A stretch of DNA of 64,000 nt from Trichobilharzia regenti (taxonomy: Eukaryota; Platyhelminthes; Trematoda; Strigeidida; Schistosomatidae): NCBI GenBank assembly GCA_944472135.2, contig OX235268.1:14452589-14516588 (forward strand), given 5' to 3'. The position numbers and the translations under genes were made by a program. This document shows, in pieces, positions 10,651-22,640 of this stretch; the first letter of the stretch is position 1, and each line of letters opens with the position of its first letter. The notes beneath the pieces were generated by a model. It was not told where the DNA came from and ran no database searches. It was given only the letters and a program-made list of their open reading frames with translations.

Positions 10651-11029
10651 CATCGAATTAGCTACAAAACTGTCATTCTGTTTGAAAGATAAATGAGATT
10701 CCTCTACACATACATCCCCTTACCTGAGATGATAGGCTTCGTGTATAATTAAATAAAATCCACCAACCTAGAGAATCCCTTTCCCTCTGATTGCCTTTTT
10801 AGAAAATACGACTGAAAGTGAATTAACATTTCTACCCCATACCTGATTAGAAAACAGATTTCTACATAGATTTATTGACAAAAGCATAAGAGAAAAACCC
10901 TTGTCATTTGTCCAGATCAAAAAAGATCCTAGAACTATCGGTGTTTCAGAATACCATGTGCAGTAAGTAACTGACTGGAAAATATCAAAACACAGATTAA
11001 AGATTCGGGGATTGTTTATTTGATTGTAT

Positions 11030-11178
11030 GGAGGATTTCACCATGAGCTGACATCAGTTAGGGAACCACTGGAAAACCTGGGAGTACTGGACAGCTGTTT
11101 CGTCCTAGTTTGGGACTCTTCAGCAATACGCACCCACCGGGGTTCGAACCCAGGACCTTCTGGTTTATTTCCTCACGG
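11030..11178 (-). repeat. HH2 SINE, 3' half
   Basis: Reverse-strand tail and hammerhead of the HH2 family, ending within the tRNA-like head at CAGGACCTTCTGG. It contains the best-preserved HH2 hammerhead in the window (11084-11129). Confidence 0.85.
11084..11129 (-). ncRNA. Hammerhead ribozyme, HH2 family, intact core
   Basis: Read on the minus strand, helix I is GUAUUG/CAGUAC (one wobble), the core is CUGAAGA (position 7 may be any base), and helix II is GUCC/GGAC with loop CAAACUA. GAAA follows, then helix III CA/UG around GC, with the cleavage triplet GUC. Every invariant position is kept. The design parallels the Sm-alpha hammerhead although the surrounding repeat is different. Activity is inferred. 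Confidence 0.8.
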
Positions 11179-11184
11179 ACAATG

Positions 11185-12360
11185 AACCATGACTTCAAAG
11201 TTACTGGGCATATAATATCTTTGAACAAACATCAGCACAAATTATATTAATTTTTCTGATTACTGTTTTTCAGTCTTCTGTCAAACAAAGTACAAGTAGG
11301 TCATGGCCATCCCTGTTGACTTCCAAGGAAAACCAAGGTTATTTCAAATAAACAAACCCTATGCTGCTCACTCAGTGTTCACCAAATTTGACAACATCGT
11401 TAACGAAGGTTGCTACAAGAAAAACTCTCTTCATGAACCCAGACATCATAGGCGAAATTGAAGCAGACAAAATTTCAAGCATTTTACAGTAGGCAGTTGC
11501 TCTGATCATGCATTAGGGATAGGTTATAGGCGGCAGAGTCTCAGAGTACAGCAACAGACGATGTCAATACTTGCTGACTAGTGTCAGCAGGCATAAAACC
11601 CAAGCACGAGCTTTCCTGTCGATTGGCTCCAACCATTTAACAACTATAAAAATATTTAGCCCTAAATTAAGTGCTATAAGACGGTTTCCTGAACCAACTA
11701 TTTCGTCTAGACTTAAAATAAAAGTATAAAATCAATCGAATATCCAAAAAACAAACAACAATCAAATTAGTTCCAGGTACGGTGATGGGGTGGGAGGGGA
11801 AAGTATTTTTTTTCTATTAAAAATGACTGATGAAATAATTCCGTGAATAATAGTTAACTAAAAATGAAAAAAATACCCCATTGAATATCATTCATTCACT
11901 TGTCAGCTGAAAGTTTCTCCCGGTTGGCACTAATATTATCCGTTGCCCTCACTCTCTCTCTCTCTCTCGCTTTTTAATTCTTCACCTGTTTGTGTAATAT
12001 GAGTAAGGCTCATTTAACTATGCATCGAAACAGTAAGGAAATATTTGTCTCTAATCAATAAAAAGATGTTTTTTTAAAATAATATTTGAAAGACTAGAAA
12101 TTAAAAACCATTGAAGGTTACTTAATTACTCATTTCATTCATCCTGACATATACTCATTTTATTTGTCTACCTAGGGTGATCTGGCATATTTGGGTCTCT
12201 GACTATTACTCGGTCTATTATAGAAATATCCACCTAGAAACTAAATTTGCGGGTTCCTGATGACATAATTGGAGATAATTTCTATGACTAACGGAATAAT
12301 TGGCACTCATCACTAACGAGTCGTGAATTGTGAACATATATATATATATATGTACATTAA
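11185..12360. other. No gene recognised; (CT)n run
   Basis: AT-rich sequence without a convincing frame. A CTCTCTCTCTCTCTC run lies at about 11948-11968 and a short (TA)n at 12337-12352. Confidence 0.4.
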
Positions 12361-12361
12361 T

Positions 12362-12840
12362 TTGTTGGAGGATTTCGTCATAAGCTGATATCGGTTAGAG
12401 AACCATTGAAAACCAGCACTGGAGTACTGGACAGTCGTTTCTTTCTAGTTTGAGACTCTTCACCAGTACGCACCTACCGCTGGGGTTCGAGCTCAGGTCC
12501 TTCTGGTCACAAGGTTAGCAAGCTCGTAGTCCCTTAAGCCACAGGTTGAAGGTGAGGCAGTAGCTCTTTGAAGAGCACATTACAAAGTGATCGCGCTATG
12601 TCATGAATTGGCAGAAGTTAGAATTCATAGTGTGGTTATTGGATCGGGTCCCAGTGGGTTAATGGTCTACGAGCTCGCTAGCTTTGCAACTGGGAGGTCC
12701 GGTGTTCAAACTCTGGTAGTGAATTCGTACTGATGAAGAGACCAAAACAAGCCCAACGGAATATCTGGCTGTCCAGTAGTCCATGGTGGTTTTCCAAAAG
12801 TTCTTTAACTAATGTCAGCTTGATGATGAAATTCTCCGAT
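12362..12840. repeat. HH2 SINE copies, inverted pair
   Basis: A minus-strand copy (12362-12540) and a plus-strand copy (about 12590-12840) lie head to head. Both have the tRNA-like head and the tail, but their hammerhead segments are worn (the plus copy reads ACTGATGAAGAGACC with the GAAA region lost). Confidence 0.7.
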
Positions 12841-13159
12841 CGTTTTCAGTCGTTTGTGCTCTTTTCTCTTGTCAAATATTAGTTGTTAACCCTCTTGATT
12901 ACTTAAGACAATTCCTAATTTTTCGAACATTTTCGCGACTCATATACTTTGGTATGATTTATTGCTAACGTACAATAATCATCTGACCTCTGTTGTTTAT
13001 CTACGATGCATACAAAACACCCTAAATATCTGTACAGCTTTGAAGTAAAGTTACTAACTCATGAGTTCGTCATTAGAAATATACATTTTAGATAACAAAT
13101 AATATAGGAAGTAATAATTTTGTCAAGGCAAAGAAAGTGTGTGCACCAACTTTTCTTTG

Positions 13160-13505
13160 AATACATCGATTAGGCCTCTAAGTGTAGATCCCAACAGCCA
13201 GCCTCAGGAATATGTCGCAGACGAACTCTTAGAGTAAAGTTAAGATTAGGTGGTATAAAGTAGATGACTTTGAAAGCAGCCTTGTTAACATCAATCTTGT
13301 ATTCTGGATCCCCACGATGAGATAGAATAGCGCTATATTAATGGATTTTGCTTGTCCCTCACTTAACCACGCGTGATGGTGTTCGGAAATCCGACGATAA
13401 ACACACCAAATTGTGCGGCCTGTGTAACTGACATCACAGGAGCAGTCAAATTGATAAATACACATAGAAGAGGCGAATTGAGGCAGCTCGCCTTTAATTC
13501 TCGAA
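13160..13505 (-). pseudogene. PLE GIY-YIG endonuclease fragment
   Basis: The minus frame has CIYQFDCSCDVSYTGRT followed by YRRISEHH, the cysteine-containing GIY-YIG core of Penelope-like elements (here YTGRT for the usual YIGrT). In an active element this nuclease nicks the target DNA. A conserved C-terminal 'vNkAaFKViyr'-like stretch follows in a shifted frame. No RT is present upstream. Confidence 0.75.
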
Positions 13506-13554
13506 TGCAAAATAGAGGTCGATTTGAAGACATCCTATTTTACGGACTGCCCAT

Positions 13555-13755
13555 TGAGTTAGGTCCAAGTGGATGAATGATTCACGAGCTTTCCCGTATA
13601 ACTGGAAGGTTCCGGAATTGGTCCTCTGTGGTGGATCTTTAATTCCAATGAGTATCATGCTAGGGGGACAAAACAGTTTTCCAGTGCTATCTAGATGATT
13701 TAATGGTTCTCCAATTGTTAACAAATCATGGTAGTCAAATCTGAAATGAATCAAA
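13555..13755 (+). repeat. HH2 SINE, worn copy
   Basis: Recognisable by 'ggtccaagtgg-tgaatg' in the head, the 'ggacaaaacag' remnant of the hammerhead and the GGTTCTCCAA tail. The core is lost. Confidence 0.55.
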
Positions 13756-13759
13756 TGCC

Positions 13760-14268
13760 TACAAACTGACTCTTCAAAATATCTCCAATGTACTAATTAA
13801 TCTCTATGGTGTGAAACTATTTGACTTCTATTTTATACCCTCTAATGCTGTTTACCAACTTGACTAAGCTTATAAGCTATTTCAATTGTATATTTTACCC
13901 ATATATATACAGCTAATTTTAGCATTAAAAAGGTTAAAAATACTTTTCAGAAAGGAAGTTGTGCATGTTAACTAGGGATTAATTACTTCATGTTGTAGAC
14001 ATAAAAGTACTGAACGATGTCGGGGAATAGTAAAGTCTATAAAGGTGAAGTTATCCAACAAAGGTGTTCAATCCCGCGATAAAGAATAGCCTTATTTGAT
14101 CAGAAAGAAACCTACAGCAATACTGTATCACTGTGTGTACTGTATAAAATGTAATTGCACTACTATAAAGGAATAATACTCTACCACAGTGGCCGAATTT
14201 AGTCTATACCTACATATATCATAGTTTTTAAGTAGGTTACGGCTTGTTAGTAGAGTGCACACCTCCGT

Positions 14269-14270
<2 letters not shown>
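13760..14270. other. No recognised feature
   Basis: AT-rich sequence with no frame or repeat I recognise. Confidence 0.35.

Positions 14271-14318
<48 letters not shown>
14271..14318. repeat. (AT)n microsatellite
   Basis: About 23 uninterrupted AT dinucleotides. Confidence 0.97.
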
Positions 14319-14319
<1 letters not shown>

Positions 14320-14479
14320 TATCGTGATTACTGTAGGTCTTTAAGAAAGGGGATAAAACTAAAATATTAAAGTTCTCATGAGTATTTAGCATGTATATGT
14401 GCATGTATATCGCTAAAGTGACAACTAACTGACTGCGAAAAGCAGAATTGGAAAGGCAACACACACTCATCAAGCTTAA

Positions 14480-15010
14480 ATCAATTTAGAAATCTTCTAC
14501 ACTCCGTGACATGAATAAAAAATTTCCTCAAGTCTGTGTGGAGATCAACAGCACTCAGAATGGAAAACAGGAGGTGAAGTCAGTGCTACTATACGGATCA
14601 GAGACTTGTTGCCGTGTCACTAAGGGCACTATAGACCTTCATGACCAACAGCTATCTTCGCTCAATACTTTGCTCAAGATCAGATGGCTTACCAGAAAAG
14701 ATCAGTAATAGGGAACTCTGGTAATGAACAAACTAACCCAGCAGGAACCAATTGTGCAACAAATATGCAGGAAGAAACAGAAGTGGATTGGCCATACTCT
14801 GAGAAAACCATGAAGTGACATCACACACCAGGCCATCGCTCGTGTGGAACCCGAATGGGAAGCGGCGAGTTGATTGTCACTGAGGGTTCATGCGAAGCAA
14901 AGATCAAAAGATATGGAGCCATGAGAAGACATCGCCGGAGAACTGAACACAATGGAGGCTTTCTCCAGAAGCCCAATGTTCTCCTCTAGGAACTAAAGGA
15001 AACAACAATG
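14480..15010 (+). mobile_element. RTE LINE C-terminal fragment
   Basis: The frame at 14511-14708 has VKSVLLYGSETCCRVTKGTI followed by LLKIRWLTRKDQ, matching the RTE protein at 62285-64000 (SVLLYGSETW and the later KIRWPEKI). Downstream, WIGHTLRKP is recognisable with a stop. It ends near 15000 in the family's 3' tail (GTTCTCCTCTAGGAACTAAAGG). Confidence 0.85.
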
Positions 15011-15024
15011 TAATGCAATAATAA

Positions 15025-15500
15025 AAACAATGTGAAGTCAGTCACTTCTCATATATGAATCAGAAATTAAGCCAGTGCGCCATGGAAAGCATTTCAAAAA
15101 TGTCACCGAAGACTTTTATCAATAGCTCCCCCAATTCGCTGTCTCCATAATGAAGATCAGATAGCCACCCACAAAAAGAATCAACAACAAAACACTCTGT
15201 TGACGAACAAACCAAGAGCCTATATTTCAACCGAGGAAAATTCCGAAGTAAATAGGGATAGATCGCACACACAATGATGAGAACGTCAAAGGACATTGTA
15301 TACCAGTCCATCACTTGCGTGGAAAATGATTAGGAAACGACGAGGGTGACATGGAGGTGATCATGTGTTGGGGAGGAGATGAGAGACTCTCGGCAATCAA
15401 GGGACCAGCTGAAGAGGATCGGCGAGAATAGAACAGAGTGGAGATGTGTTGTTGAAGCCCTTAGTCCTACTTAGAGCCAAAGGGGACAATAACAATAGCA
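15025..15500 (+). mobile_element. RTE LINE C-terminal fragment, second copy
   Basis: A more worn copy of the same RTE region lies directly downstream in the same orientation ('gtgaagtcagtcacttct' onward), ending near 15495 with an AATAAT-rich tail. The two copies are consecutive insertions or a duplication. Confidence 0.7.
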
Positions 15501-15504
15501 GTAA

Positions 15505-16075
15505 TAATAGTACTGTCAAATGAAAAGGGGATATCAGACGCCTTAAATAAGATTCCTGATCAGTCCGTAGTTAGACTGGCACTTAAACAAATCAGCTAAC
15601 TCAGGCAAAAACTTTGTCAGTTCAAGAACCAGAAGAAATTCAATTTTGGAAAGTCACACAGTTTACCAAACCCTTTTCAATGACTTTTGTTCCGATAACA
15701 TTGGTTAAACCAGCTGATAGATACCACTAAGGATTTCGCATTACATGGACTTAACCAGATTTAGAATGGTTGGAACCACTAATTTAATTAGCCCAGATAT
15801 AACCTCAACCACGGCAATCCATTCAGTTTCGTATTATTGTAGATTGCAGTGGGACAGATTAAAAGTGTTGGAAGTATTATAGTTAGGTAGAGAGGAGAGT
15901 TTGTCATGAAACACATAGAAATATTTCAGTTTATTTACAAAATAATTTTAACGTACCTACAAATGTTGCCTACGTAATATCAGTTGACTGGAAACCCTTA
16001 ATTTAATAATTACTGCTCAGAAATTACACTTCTGTTGCTTTTACACAAGAGGTTCAAGTTTAAACAAAAAATAAA
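15505..16075. other. No recognised feature
   Basis: No convincing frame, tRNA-like box or window repeat found. Confidence 0.35.
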
Positions 16076-16077
16076 AC

Positions 16078-16485
16078 TTCTCAAGTATTGGTTTGTGAGA
16101 ATTTTATTTGATTGGGTTGAAGGATTTCATTGTGAACTGACATCGGTCGAAGAATCATTGAAACAGCCATCTGTTTCTTCCGCCTTGTTTGGGACTCTTC
16201 ATCAGTACGAACCCACCACAGGAGTTTTGAACCCAGAACCTTTGGGTTATGAGACGAGTTAGCTCGTAGATGATTAAGCCACTGAGACCCAATCCAATGG
16301 CTAACCCATGAATTCTAAATTCTGCCAATTCATGACGTAGTGCGACCACTTTGTATCGTCTTTTTCGATGAGTAATTGTCCTCACCTTCGAGCTGCTGTA
16401 TCCAACTGGTCACAGCTTTGCACTAGAACCCCAGGTAACTACCCACCTGAATAAGGCCTAGTCGCTAGTGAGCATCAGATATGAT
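16078..16485 (-). repeat. HH2 SINE, nearly full length
   Basis: Minus-strand copy running from the tail (TTCTCAAGTATTGGTTTGTG) through a damaged hammerhead (TTCATCAGTAC, so core C3 is A) and the tRNA-like head to the 5' leader (GCCTAGTCGCTAGTGAGCATC). Confidence 0.75.
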
Positions 16486-16689
16486 AAATAAAACCTTGGG
16501 TACACTGACAAAATAGTTGCATAATAAAGACAAGAGGAGAATAAGATTATGAGTAACCAATGAATACAGTAATAATATGGTTATTGAGTTCAACTCAAAT
16601 CGTAGAAACAAGAAACATGCAAAACTAAAGTATAGTGAAAGGGATACATTTTAAAGCCGAAGACTTCGTAACCAAATAAGAAAAAAGAG

Positions 16690-16812
16690 AGAAGGAGGGT
16701 AAATATATATTCAGTTACCAGGGCAAGGAAACCCGAATGACCACTTCTTTCTTAACGCATAAATCAGCTCTCAGGTGTTTGATAGCAACTGCTCCGGCTG
16801 ACTTAAGGGGAT
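16690..16812 (-). pseudogene. Small PLE C-terminal fragment
   Basis: Matches 40680-40800 on the same strand (shared words TTCAGTTACCAGG/CCAGTTACCAGG and 'gcataaatcag-t-tcagg'). The fragment is too short for a domain call on its own. Confidence 0.55.
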
Positions 16813-17199
16813 ATTTTGTCCATTGATTTCTTTAAATATTCGTATTATTAATGTTAGAAAAAGACATAGGCGAACAGTACTGTTGTATTCAATTAGATCT
16901 TCTTCAGACTTTACTCTAATTTACATAGACTTATATATAACAAATTTTAACCAATGACGATGATTGTGTGGATGACGTAATAATCATAATACTAGTGTGG
17001 TAAATATTTTGAACGTCGTTAATAACGATGATTATAATGATAACGAAATAATGATAATTAGGTTTATGCAGGTGGCAATAAGAATAACAAAGGTAGTAAT
17101 ATATGTGTATGTGGACAATTTAATAAATAATCCTCTACGTCCCACATATATTGGAAATCCCCAACGCATAAACTTGCTAAATGGTCAATAGAATTATTG

Positions 17200-18800
17200 T
17201 ATCCAGTCAAAACACAATTCTCTAATTATGTGTTAAAAGATTCATCTGAGTTAGTTAATTTTCTTGACGATATTATTATTATGAATAAGAATATGTACTC
17301 CTTTGGTGTGCCTTTGATCTAAACACTTGACATTTTGTGTGGTTATATTTCCATAAACAACTTTTTCATCCCGTCCCCTCTATCTATCTTATTTAAGGGA
17401 TTTATTACTTCTATGTACTAACAATGTTAGGTTTACATTTGAAAGCGATTGTTTTCACCAAGTTGATGGTGTTGCTATGGGAAATCCAATAGGGCCCCTT
17501 TTAGCAGATATTTCTATGTCGTACATTGAGAATTTATCGGAGGATTTAATCGAAAATGTGCCACTTTATAGAAGGTATATAGATGATATCGTAGTCATCA
17601 ATGATAAGCCTTGTTCTGCCATCTCAATTTTAAATCAGATGATTGAAGTTCAGAATAGCATATCACTTACATCTGTCTGTAGAAGAGGAAGATAATTGTT
17701 TATCTTTCCTAGACATATTGCTTAGTCGACGGCTTGATGGGTCATTAAAAAGATCTATTTATAGAAAACCTGCCTGAACAGGACAGTATCTTAATTACCA
17801 TAGTTTCTGCCTTGTTCGGTACAAAAGAGCCTTAGTGAGTGAGGTGACTCTTCAGTAGAATCCAACGAATACGCACTGTTGACACAATTGACGAAGAAGA
17901 AATAAAGTTGACACAAATTCTGGTTGATAAAAATTATCCAGACAAGTTCATCAGGAGATATAAAGTAGTCAGAACACCAAGACCCACTCTCCAATTCGCC
18001 CCTAAGAAAGACGTGTACATCAAGCTACCCTATATTGAACATCAAAGCAGCTTGATAACTAGACAAAGACTGAACGCTGCTGTTAAAAAGACTTTTTATG
18101 CAGTTAATATCATAATAATTAAGATTGTAAAACCGATATATCCATCCATCTAACCCCTTAGAACGAGAGTAAAGTGAAGTCACATCCCAATGTATTTACC
18201 ACGTTGAATGTACGTGTAGACACACATACATAGGGAGTGCTTACTCATCGATCTCTGCAAGTAAGGGCTACAGAGCATATACTTAAATGGCTCCAAAAAC
18301 AAATGGAATCTCGAAAACACATTAATGGTGAGAACAGGAGACGTAGCTCCGACACTGCGAAACATATTATAGAGACAGGACATAAAATTAACGTTAACAG
18401 ATCTTTTAAACCTATCTATAAAACGTGCTCGGGGCGTATCCTAAAGTTTGTGGAAGCCCTAGCTGGCAATTAGGAAGTTTAAACCACCTTTATGCGTTCA
18501 AAGCAACAATTCGTCATCACACCAAACATTTCTTGGTAAATTTTGTTTTGATATCGTAGCAGATGTACTATTACCGCTGCTATTTGGTTTAGTGGTCTTC
18601 TTCGTTATTTCGACCTTCAATATGTCCTTTCGACTTGACCTCAGCAGCTTATTTTCTCACCTCTTAACTCTTTATTAATTTCATACACATATATTCCTAT
18701 GACAAGTCCGTGTGTGATCAGATTGTTCGAAATGTGTAGCGCAAATGTATTACACGATTCAGACAAATTACGTCTTCTTATTGCTTTATCTAAATAAATT
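17200..18800 (+). pseudogene. PLE-E reverse transcriptase and GIY-YIG remains
   Basis: Penelope-like coding sequence in several frames. First, LVNFLDDIII (about 17255), then the motif-B-like GVAMGNPIGPLLADISMSYI (17460-17530), then YRRYIDDIVV (motif C, IDD for the usual VDD). The connector 'ILVDKNYPDKFIRRYK' (17908 on) and 'KLPYIEHQSSLITRQ' (18020 on) follow. The C-terminal part at 18237-18473 ends in KPIYKTCSGRILKFVEALAG. Stops and frameshifts throughout. The 3' half (18040-18800) is close to 43540-44270, so the family is relatively young. Confidence 0.85.
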
Positions 18801-18899
18801 TGGTCAAATCTGAAAAGTTATGTAATACTAAAGGGGAAGTGGACAGATAATTAGAGTTAAAATAAATATCATAAAAGTACGAAGGAAATAAGAAAGTGT

Positions 18900-19195
18900 G
18901 GGAGGGTTTTAATTAAACTTTACCTAGGCCAAAGGAGAGACAAAGGTAGAACAAATTTCTTTTGTTGTATGTAAAGACTAGGATTGTTCTCTCGAATTAA
19001 TTCCCATGGTTTCAGCTGTGTGTGTTAATTGTGGCTTTGAATTCCGTTCGAAAGTTTTGACAGAATGCAGTGTAGATAATTTTGAAGGCATTTTCTTGAG
19101 TCCTCTTGGCGACACCTATCAACCAACGTCTTTTATTGAATTTTTCATGTATAAAACTATGTCATTTAGAGCAAAGCCTGAGGAAGATCTAATTA
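18900..19195 (+). other. Open frame without recognised homology
   Basis: The frame 19006-19371 begins MVSAVCVNCGFEFRSK but runs into an HH2 SINE from about 19200, so at least its second half is repeat. The first 60 residues match no family I recognise. A host exon cannot be excluded but is unsupported. Confidence 0.25.
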
Positions 19196-19563
19196 AAAAA
19201 ACAATACTGGTTACAGGATTTCATCGTGAGCCAACATCAGTAAGAGAACCACTGGAAAACCATCAGGGAGTTCTGGTCAGCTGTTTCGTGACAGTCTCCC
19301 GTGTCTCTTCATCACTTCGCACCTACTGGGGTTCAAAACCAGGACCTTCCAGTTACAAGTCCAGCCTGTAGACCATCAAGCCACTGAGACACGATAAAGT
19401 GGTCCATGAATTTCAACTTCTTCCTATTCAAGATATAACGCAACTTCTAACCAGTCTTACCGGAGAGTATCTGTCCTCACACCACACCTGGTGTAACCTA
19501 CTGGTCACGAACTCCTACTAAAACCCAGGTAACTACCAACTTGAATAGGTTCAGTCACTAGTC
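19195..19563 (-). repeat. HH2 SINE, nearly full length
   Basis: Minus-strand copy from tail to 5' leader. Its hammerhead region is damaged (GTTTCGTGACAGTCTCCC). It runs directly into the tail of the next minus-strand unit at 19565, giving a head-to-tail unit junction. Confidence 0.8.
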
Positions 19564-19564
19564 A

Positions 19565-19855
19565 ACTGTTAGTCTGAAGGTATTTGATTTGTTTCAGGAT
19601 TCCATCATGAACTGAAGTCAGAGAAATGTTGGAAAATCACCAGTGAGTACTGGACACTCGTATCGTCCTAGCATGAGACTCTTCACCAGTAAAAGAAACC
19701 GGCTTTGAACCCCAGTGGGTGAGTACTAATAAAGAGTTCCAAACTAGAACGAAACAGCTGTCCAGTACTCCTTAGTAGTATTCCAATGGTTCTCTAACCA
19801 ATGTCAGCTCATGATGAAATCCTGCAACCAATCGAATCAAAACCCCGGGGAACTA
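19565..19855. repeat. Palindromic pair of HH2 SINE 3' halves
   Basis: A minus-strand tail plus hammerhead (19565-19708) is joined at the end of the head to a plus-strand hammerhead plus tail (19709-19855). Both hammerhead cores are damaged (ACCAGTA and ACTAATAAAGAG). The transcript would fold back on itself over about 140 bases. Confidence 0.75.
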
Positions 19856-19859
19856 ACAT

Positions 19860-20630
19860 TTGAAAACGGCATTGTTCGTTTATATATCTTACTCTAATAA
19901 TGATAATGTGATCATTTAAATGGCTGAACTGCAGTTTAGAAAACTAAATTTTACCTCCAAAGATCATCGGTCTTTTCCAACCATCTAATCATCCATCTGA
20001 CCACGTACTGATACTACTGTTCCTCAGAATGAAAGAAAACTGGCCAATTCTTCTTCTAACTGGTGCAACAATTAATGTCATCTTCAATTATAAAGACTAA
20101 TTTGTATTCGTTGATTATTATTATTTTTGTATTATTTTATTTTTGGTTCAAGAGGTAATCAGTCGATTTTGATGCTTGTGAATTTGACTTTGTTTTACTA
20201 ATTAGATTATTTATGAAGTTAATTAAGGTTTACCGGTAGATGCGCGTTTGACATTGATTTTGAGGCAAAAATGAAACGTACATATAAATACATATAGCGA
20301 TAATAGTAATAATAATAATAACAGTAATTAGCTTCTAGTAGTTTACCACATTATAAGATGAGATTGAAAATTGGATTTTAAAGTGTATCATTATCAGTAA
20401 TCAAATAAAGATTTCCTGTTTGATTCAATAAATCAAACTGTTTGAAAAATTCTCCTACTGTTATTCTGTCCTTAAGTTTGACTCAAGCCTGCACTTTTGA
20501 AGTCCTGCAGTAAACCTAACCTCTTATTCAACACGGGAGACAGTGAATGCCAGTGGAATTCTCGGTGCACCTTTCATCCTATCTGAGATTTGTCAACACA
20601 TTCTTAGTGAGTGGTGGTTTTCACACAAAG
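19860..20630. other. No recognised feature
   Basis: Contains short AT- and AAT-rich runs (near 20300) but no frame or known repeat. Confidence 0.35.
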
Positions 20631-20639
20631 ATACGATGT

Positions 20640-20835
20640 GTGCGTCGGTGGCACAGTGGTTAGGACTCTCACCGACCATGCACATGGTCCGAGGTTCGAG
20701 CCTCCGCCGACGCACACCTGATATCTATGGTCGGCCTGCAAAATTTGGGCTACCGATATCCACGCTGAAAATTCCATACTTGTATCAAAAATACAGTGTG
20801 GAATCAAGCTGTAAATAAAAAAAAATCAAAAAAAA
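20640..20835 (+). repeat. tRNA-headed SINE with CR1-type tail, copy 2
   Basis: Head, complementary ends, A and B boxes, body and 51-base LINE-like tail (20761-20812) are as in the copy at 8399. It finishes in a long A-rich run. The tail is slightly nearer to the LINE sequence (CACGCTGAAA, GGAATC) than copy 1. Confidence 0.88.
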
Positions 20836-20842
20836 AAAATCT

Positions 20843-20945
20843 AGTCCCCATCGTTTCAAACGCCAAAGTAGGTAGGTAGTAGATGACGAGTCCGAAATGA
20901 GCCAATATTTGCATCCTGGATTCCATTGTTAGTCGCCATCCACCA
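20843..20945. repeat. Rearranged Sm-alpha fragment
   Basis: Bases 20845-20868 are the reverse complement of the Sm-alpha head (GTTTCAAACGCCAAAG), while 20882-20945 are the hammerhead and tail in plus orientation (GATGACGAGTCC ... CATCCTGGATTCC). Helix I and the GAAA spacing are destroyed, so this is a dead, internally inverted copy. Confidence 0.7.
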
Positions 20946-21119
20946 AACGACTACAAGTTAATCTACAGTCATCCACAAAACACCCGTAATATGAGATGGA
21001 ATGTTGACAGAAGCTGGACATTTTGGTTGAACCAATCACAGGGTAAATTGAAATCGACCTAAATATAAACATTAACCAGTGAATGTCATTTTGTGAATTG
21101 AGCACGTAAGTATGCGTTA

Positions 21120-21195
21120 ATTCTTCAGCGGTGGAATGCTTTCTGATCACGCATATAGACGGTGTTCGATCCTGGTCAACATACTCCTAATTCTC
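21120..21195 (+). repeat. Degenerate tRNA-like sequence
   Basis: 'TTCAGCGGTGGAATGC' and GGTGTTCGATCC look like worn A and B boxes about 35 bases apart. No complete cloverleaf was drawn. Probably a SINE head relic, not a tRNA gene. Confidence 0.4.
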
Positions 21196-21599
21196 GGCAA
21201 TTTACTAGCTGACAGTTAATGAAGGAAAGACGTCAGGATGAGTATGAAACCGGTTCCACGCCACTGCGACATCGAGGCTTAAATTCTCGTTTTCCACTCA
21301 GAAGCCAAGCAATGACGAACAAGGATACAAGTATGCTTTCAAATTTCGTATAATTAATAATGGTAAGATAATATCGGCCACTGTTTTTGATGTATAACCA
21401 TTCTATTGTTCTACCCCAACTATAGCAATACTTTCTAAAGAACCATGGAAAATAGTTCCTGTGATGCCTTCTATGTGTCAGTTGTATTTTATTTAGGTAA
21501 CTATATCATAACAAGCTTAGCACACCTATAAACTACTTAATGTAACACTATCGTACGATTAAATTCTTAAATCATAACAGTTAACGCTGTATTAATAAA

Positions 21600-22640
21600 T
21601 CTCATATATCATTGATTATTCCTTTGAGTTCTGAGTGGAAGATTAAGCTTGTTCTATTCTCTCCGATTCTCTTTTCAAGTGGCCCACTGATTGCTTACAG
21701 TCTCTCATGTCCTCCCCAACACAAAATCGCCCCAATGTCACTCTTGGAGAAGCGTTCAACTCGTCGTTTCTCATTCACCTTCCACTCACGTGATGGCCTG
21801 GTGTACAATGTCATTCGACGATCCCCGCACTGTGTATCCGATCTATCTGTATTTTATTCAGAATATTCCTTTGTTGAATAATAGGCTCTTGGTTAGTTTG
21901 TCGATAGAATTTCTCGTTGTTGATTCTTTCTGGGTGGCCATTTGATCTCTAGCATGGAGATAGTGAAGTGGGGCAGCTGTTGATGAAAGTCTTCAGTGAC
22001 ATTTTGAAATGCTTTCCATGACGCGCTGGCCAAGTTTCTGACCTATAAACTAGAGATGACTGTTCAGTCCATGGAGAGTAGAGGCTTTTTAAATTGATTT
22101 GAGCTTGGTAGGTGTGTAACTTGCTTTTTCAATCTTGGCGGGTCTTGATACCTTCATCTGTGGAGTCAGCTGTAGTTGAAATGACGATACCTAGGTGAGT
22201 GAATGGAGTGACCTCTTTCAAATTTATTCCATTGATAGTGAATAGTGCTTGTCGTTATTATTGTCGCTAATTGGTTATATTCATCGCCTCCATTTTCTTT
22301 GTGTTCACTTAAACTTTTGTTCCCGCTGTGTGCATCTTCTACCAGCTTGTTGGTTTATGCCTGTAGATCTTTGAGTTTATGTGAAACTAAAAATAAAGCG
22401 TCTGTGAAGTCCATATCTTCTTGAGTCTTCCTGTTGGCCTAACATTTTTTCTCTCCACTAGCTCCCATCAGTGTGATGTATAGTCCAGTCCACTGCAATT
22501 AGGAATATCACCAATGTAGAGACATGAATGATATTCCAGACTGTGTTCGATGAAGATGTGCAGATTTGGCATTTTTATCTGCTCAGGATTTGTTTTTCCT
22601 GAATTCATCTGGTTCTAGGATAGGAACAGGAAATGTAAAG
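21600..22640 (-). mobile_element. RTE LINE fragment, decayed
   Basis: Reverse-strand RTE C-terminal half. The region 21730-22060 is the counterpart of the minus-strand DNA at 62390-62690 (for example 'ttggagaagcgttcaactcgtcgt' against the 'tggacgaccaactcgccgcc' region). It continues to about 22640 through the 'lhvNxxKTe' and 'kLxdLqa' regions. No frame survives. Confidence 0.7.

Noticed and set aside
14237..14473. Minus frame with poly-(Ile-Tyr)
   Set aside because: Translation of the (AT)n microsatellite.
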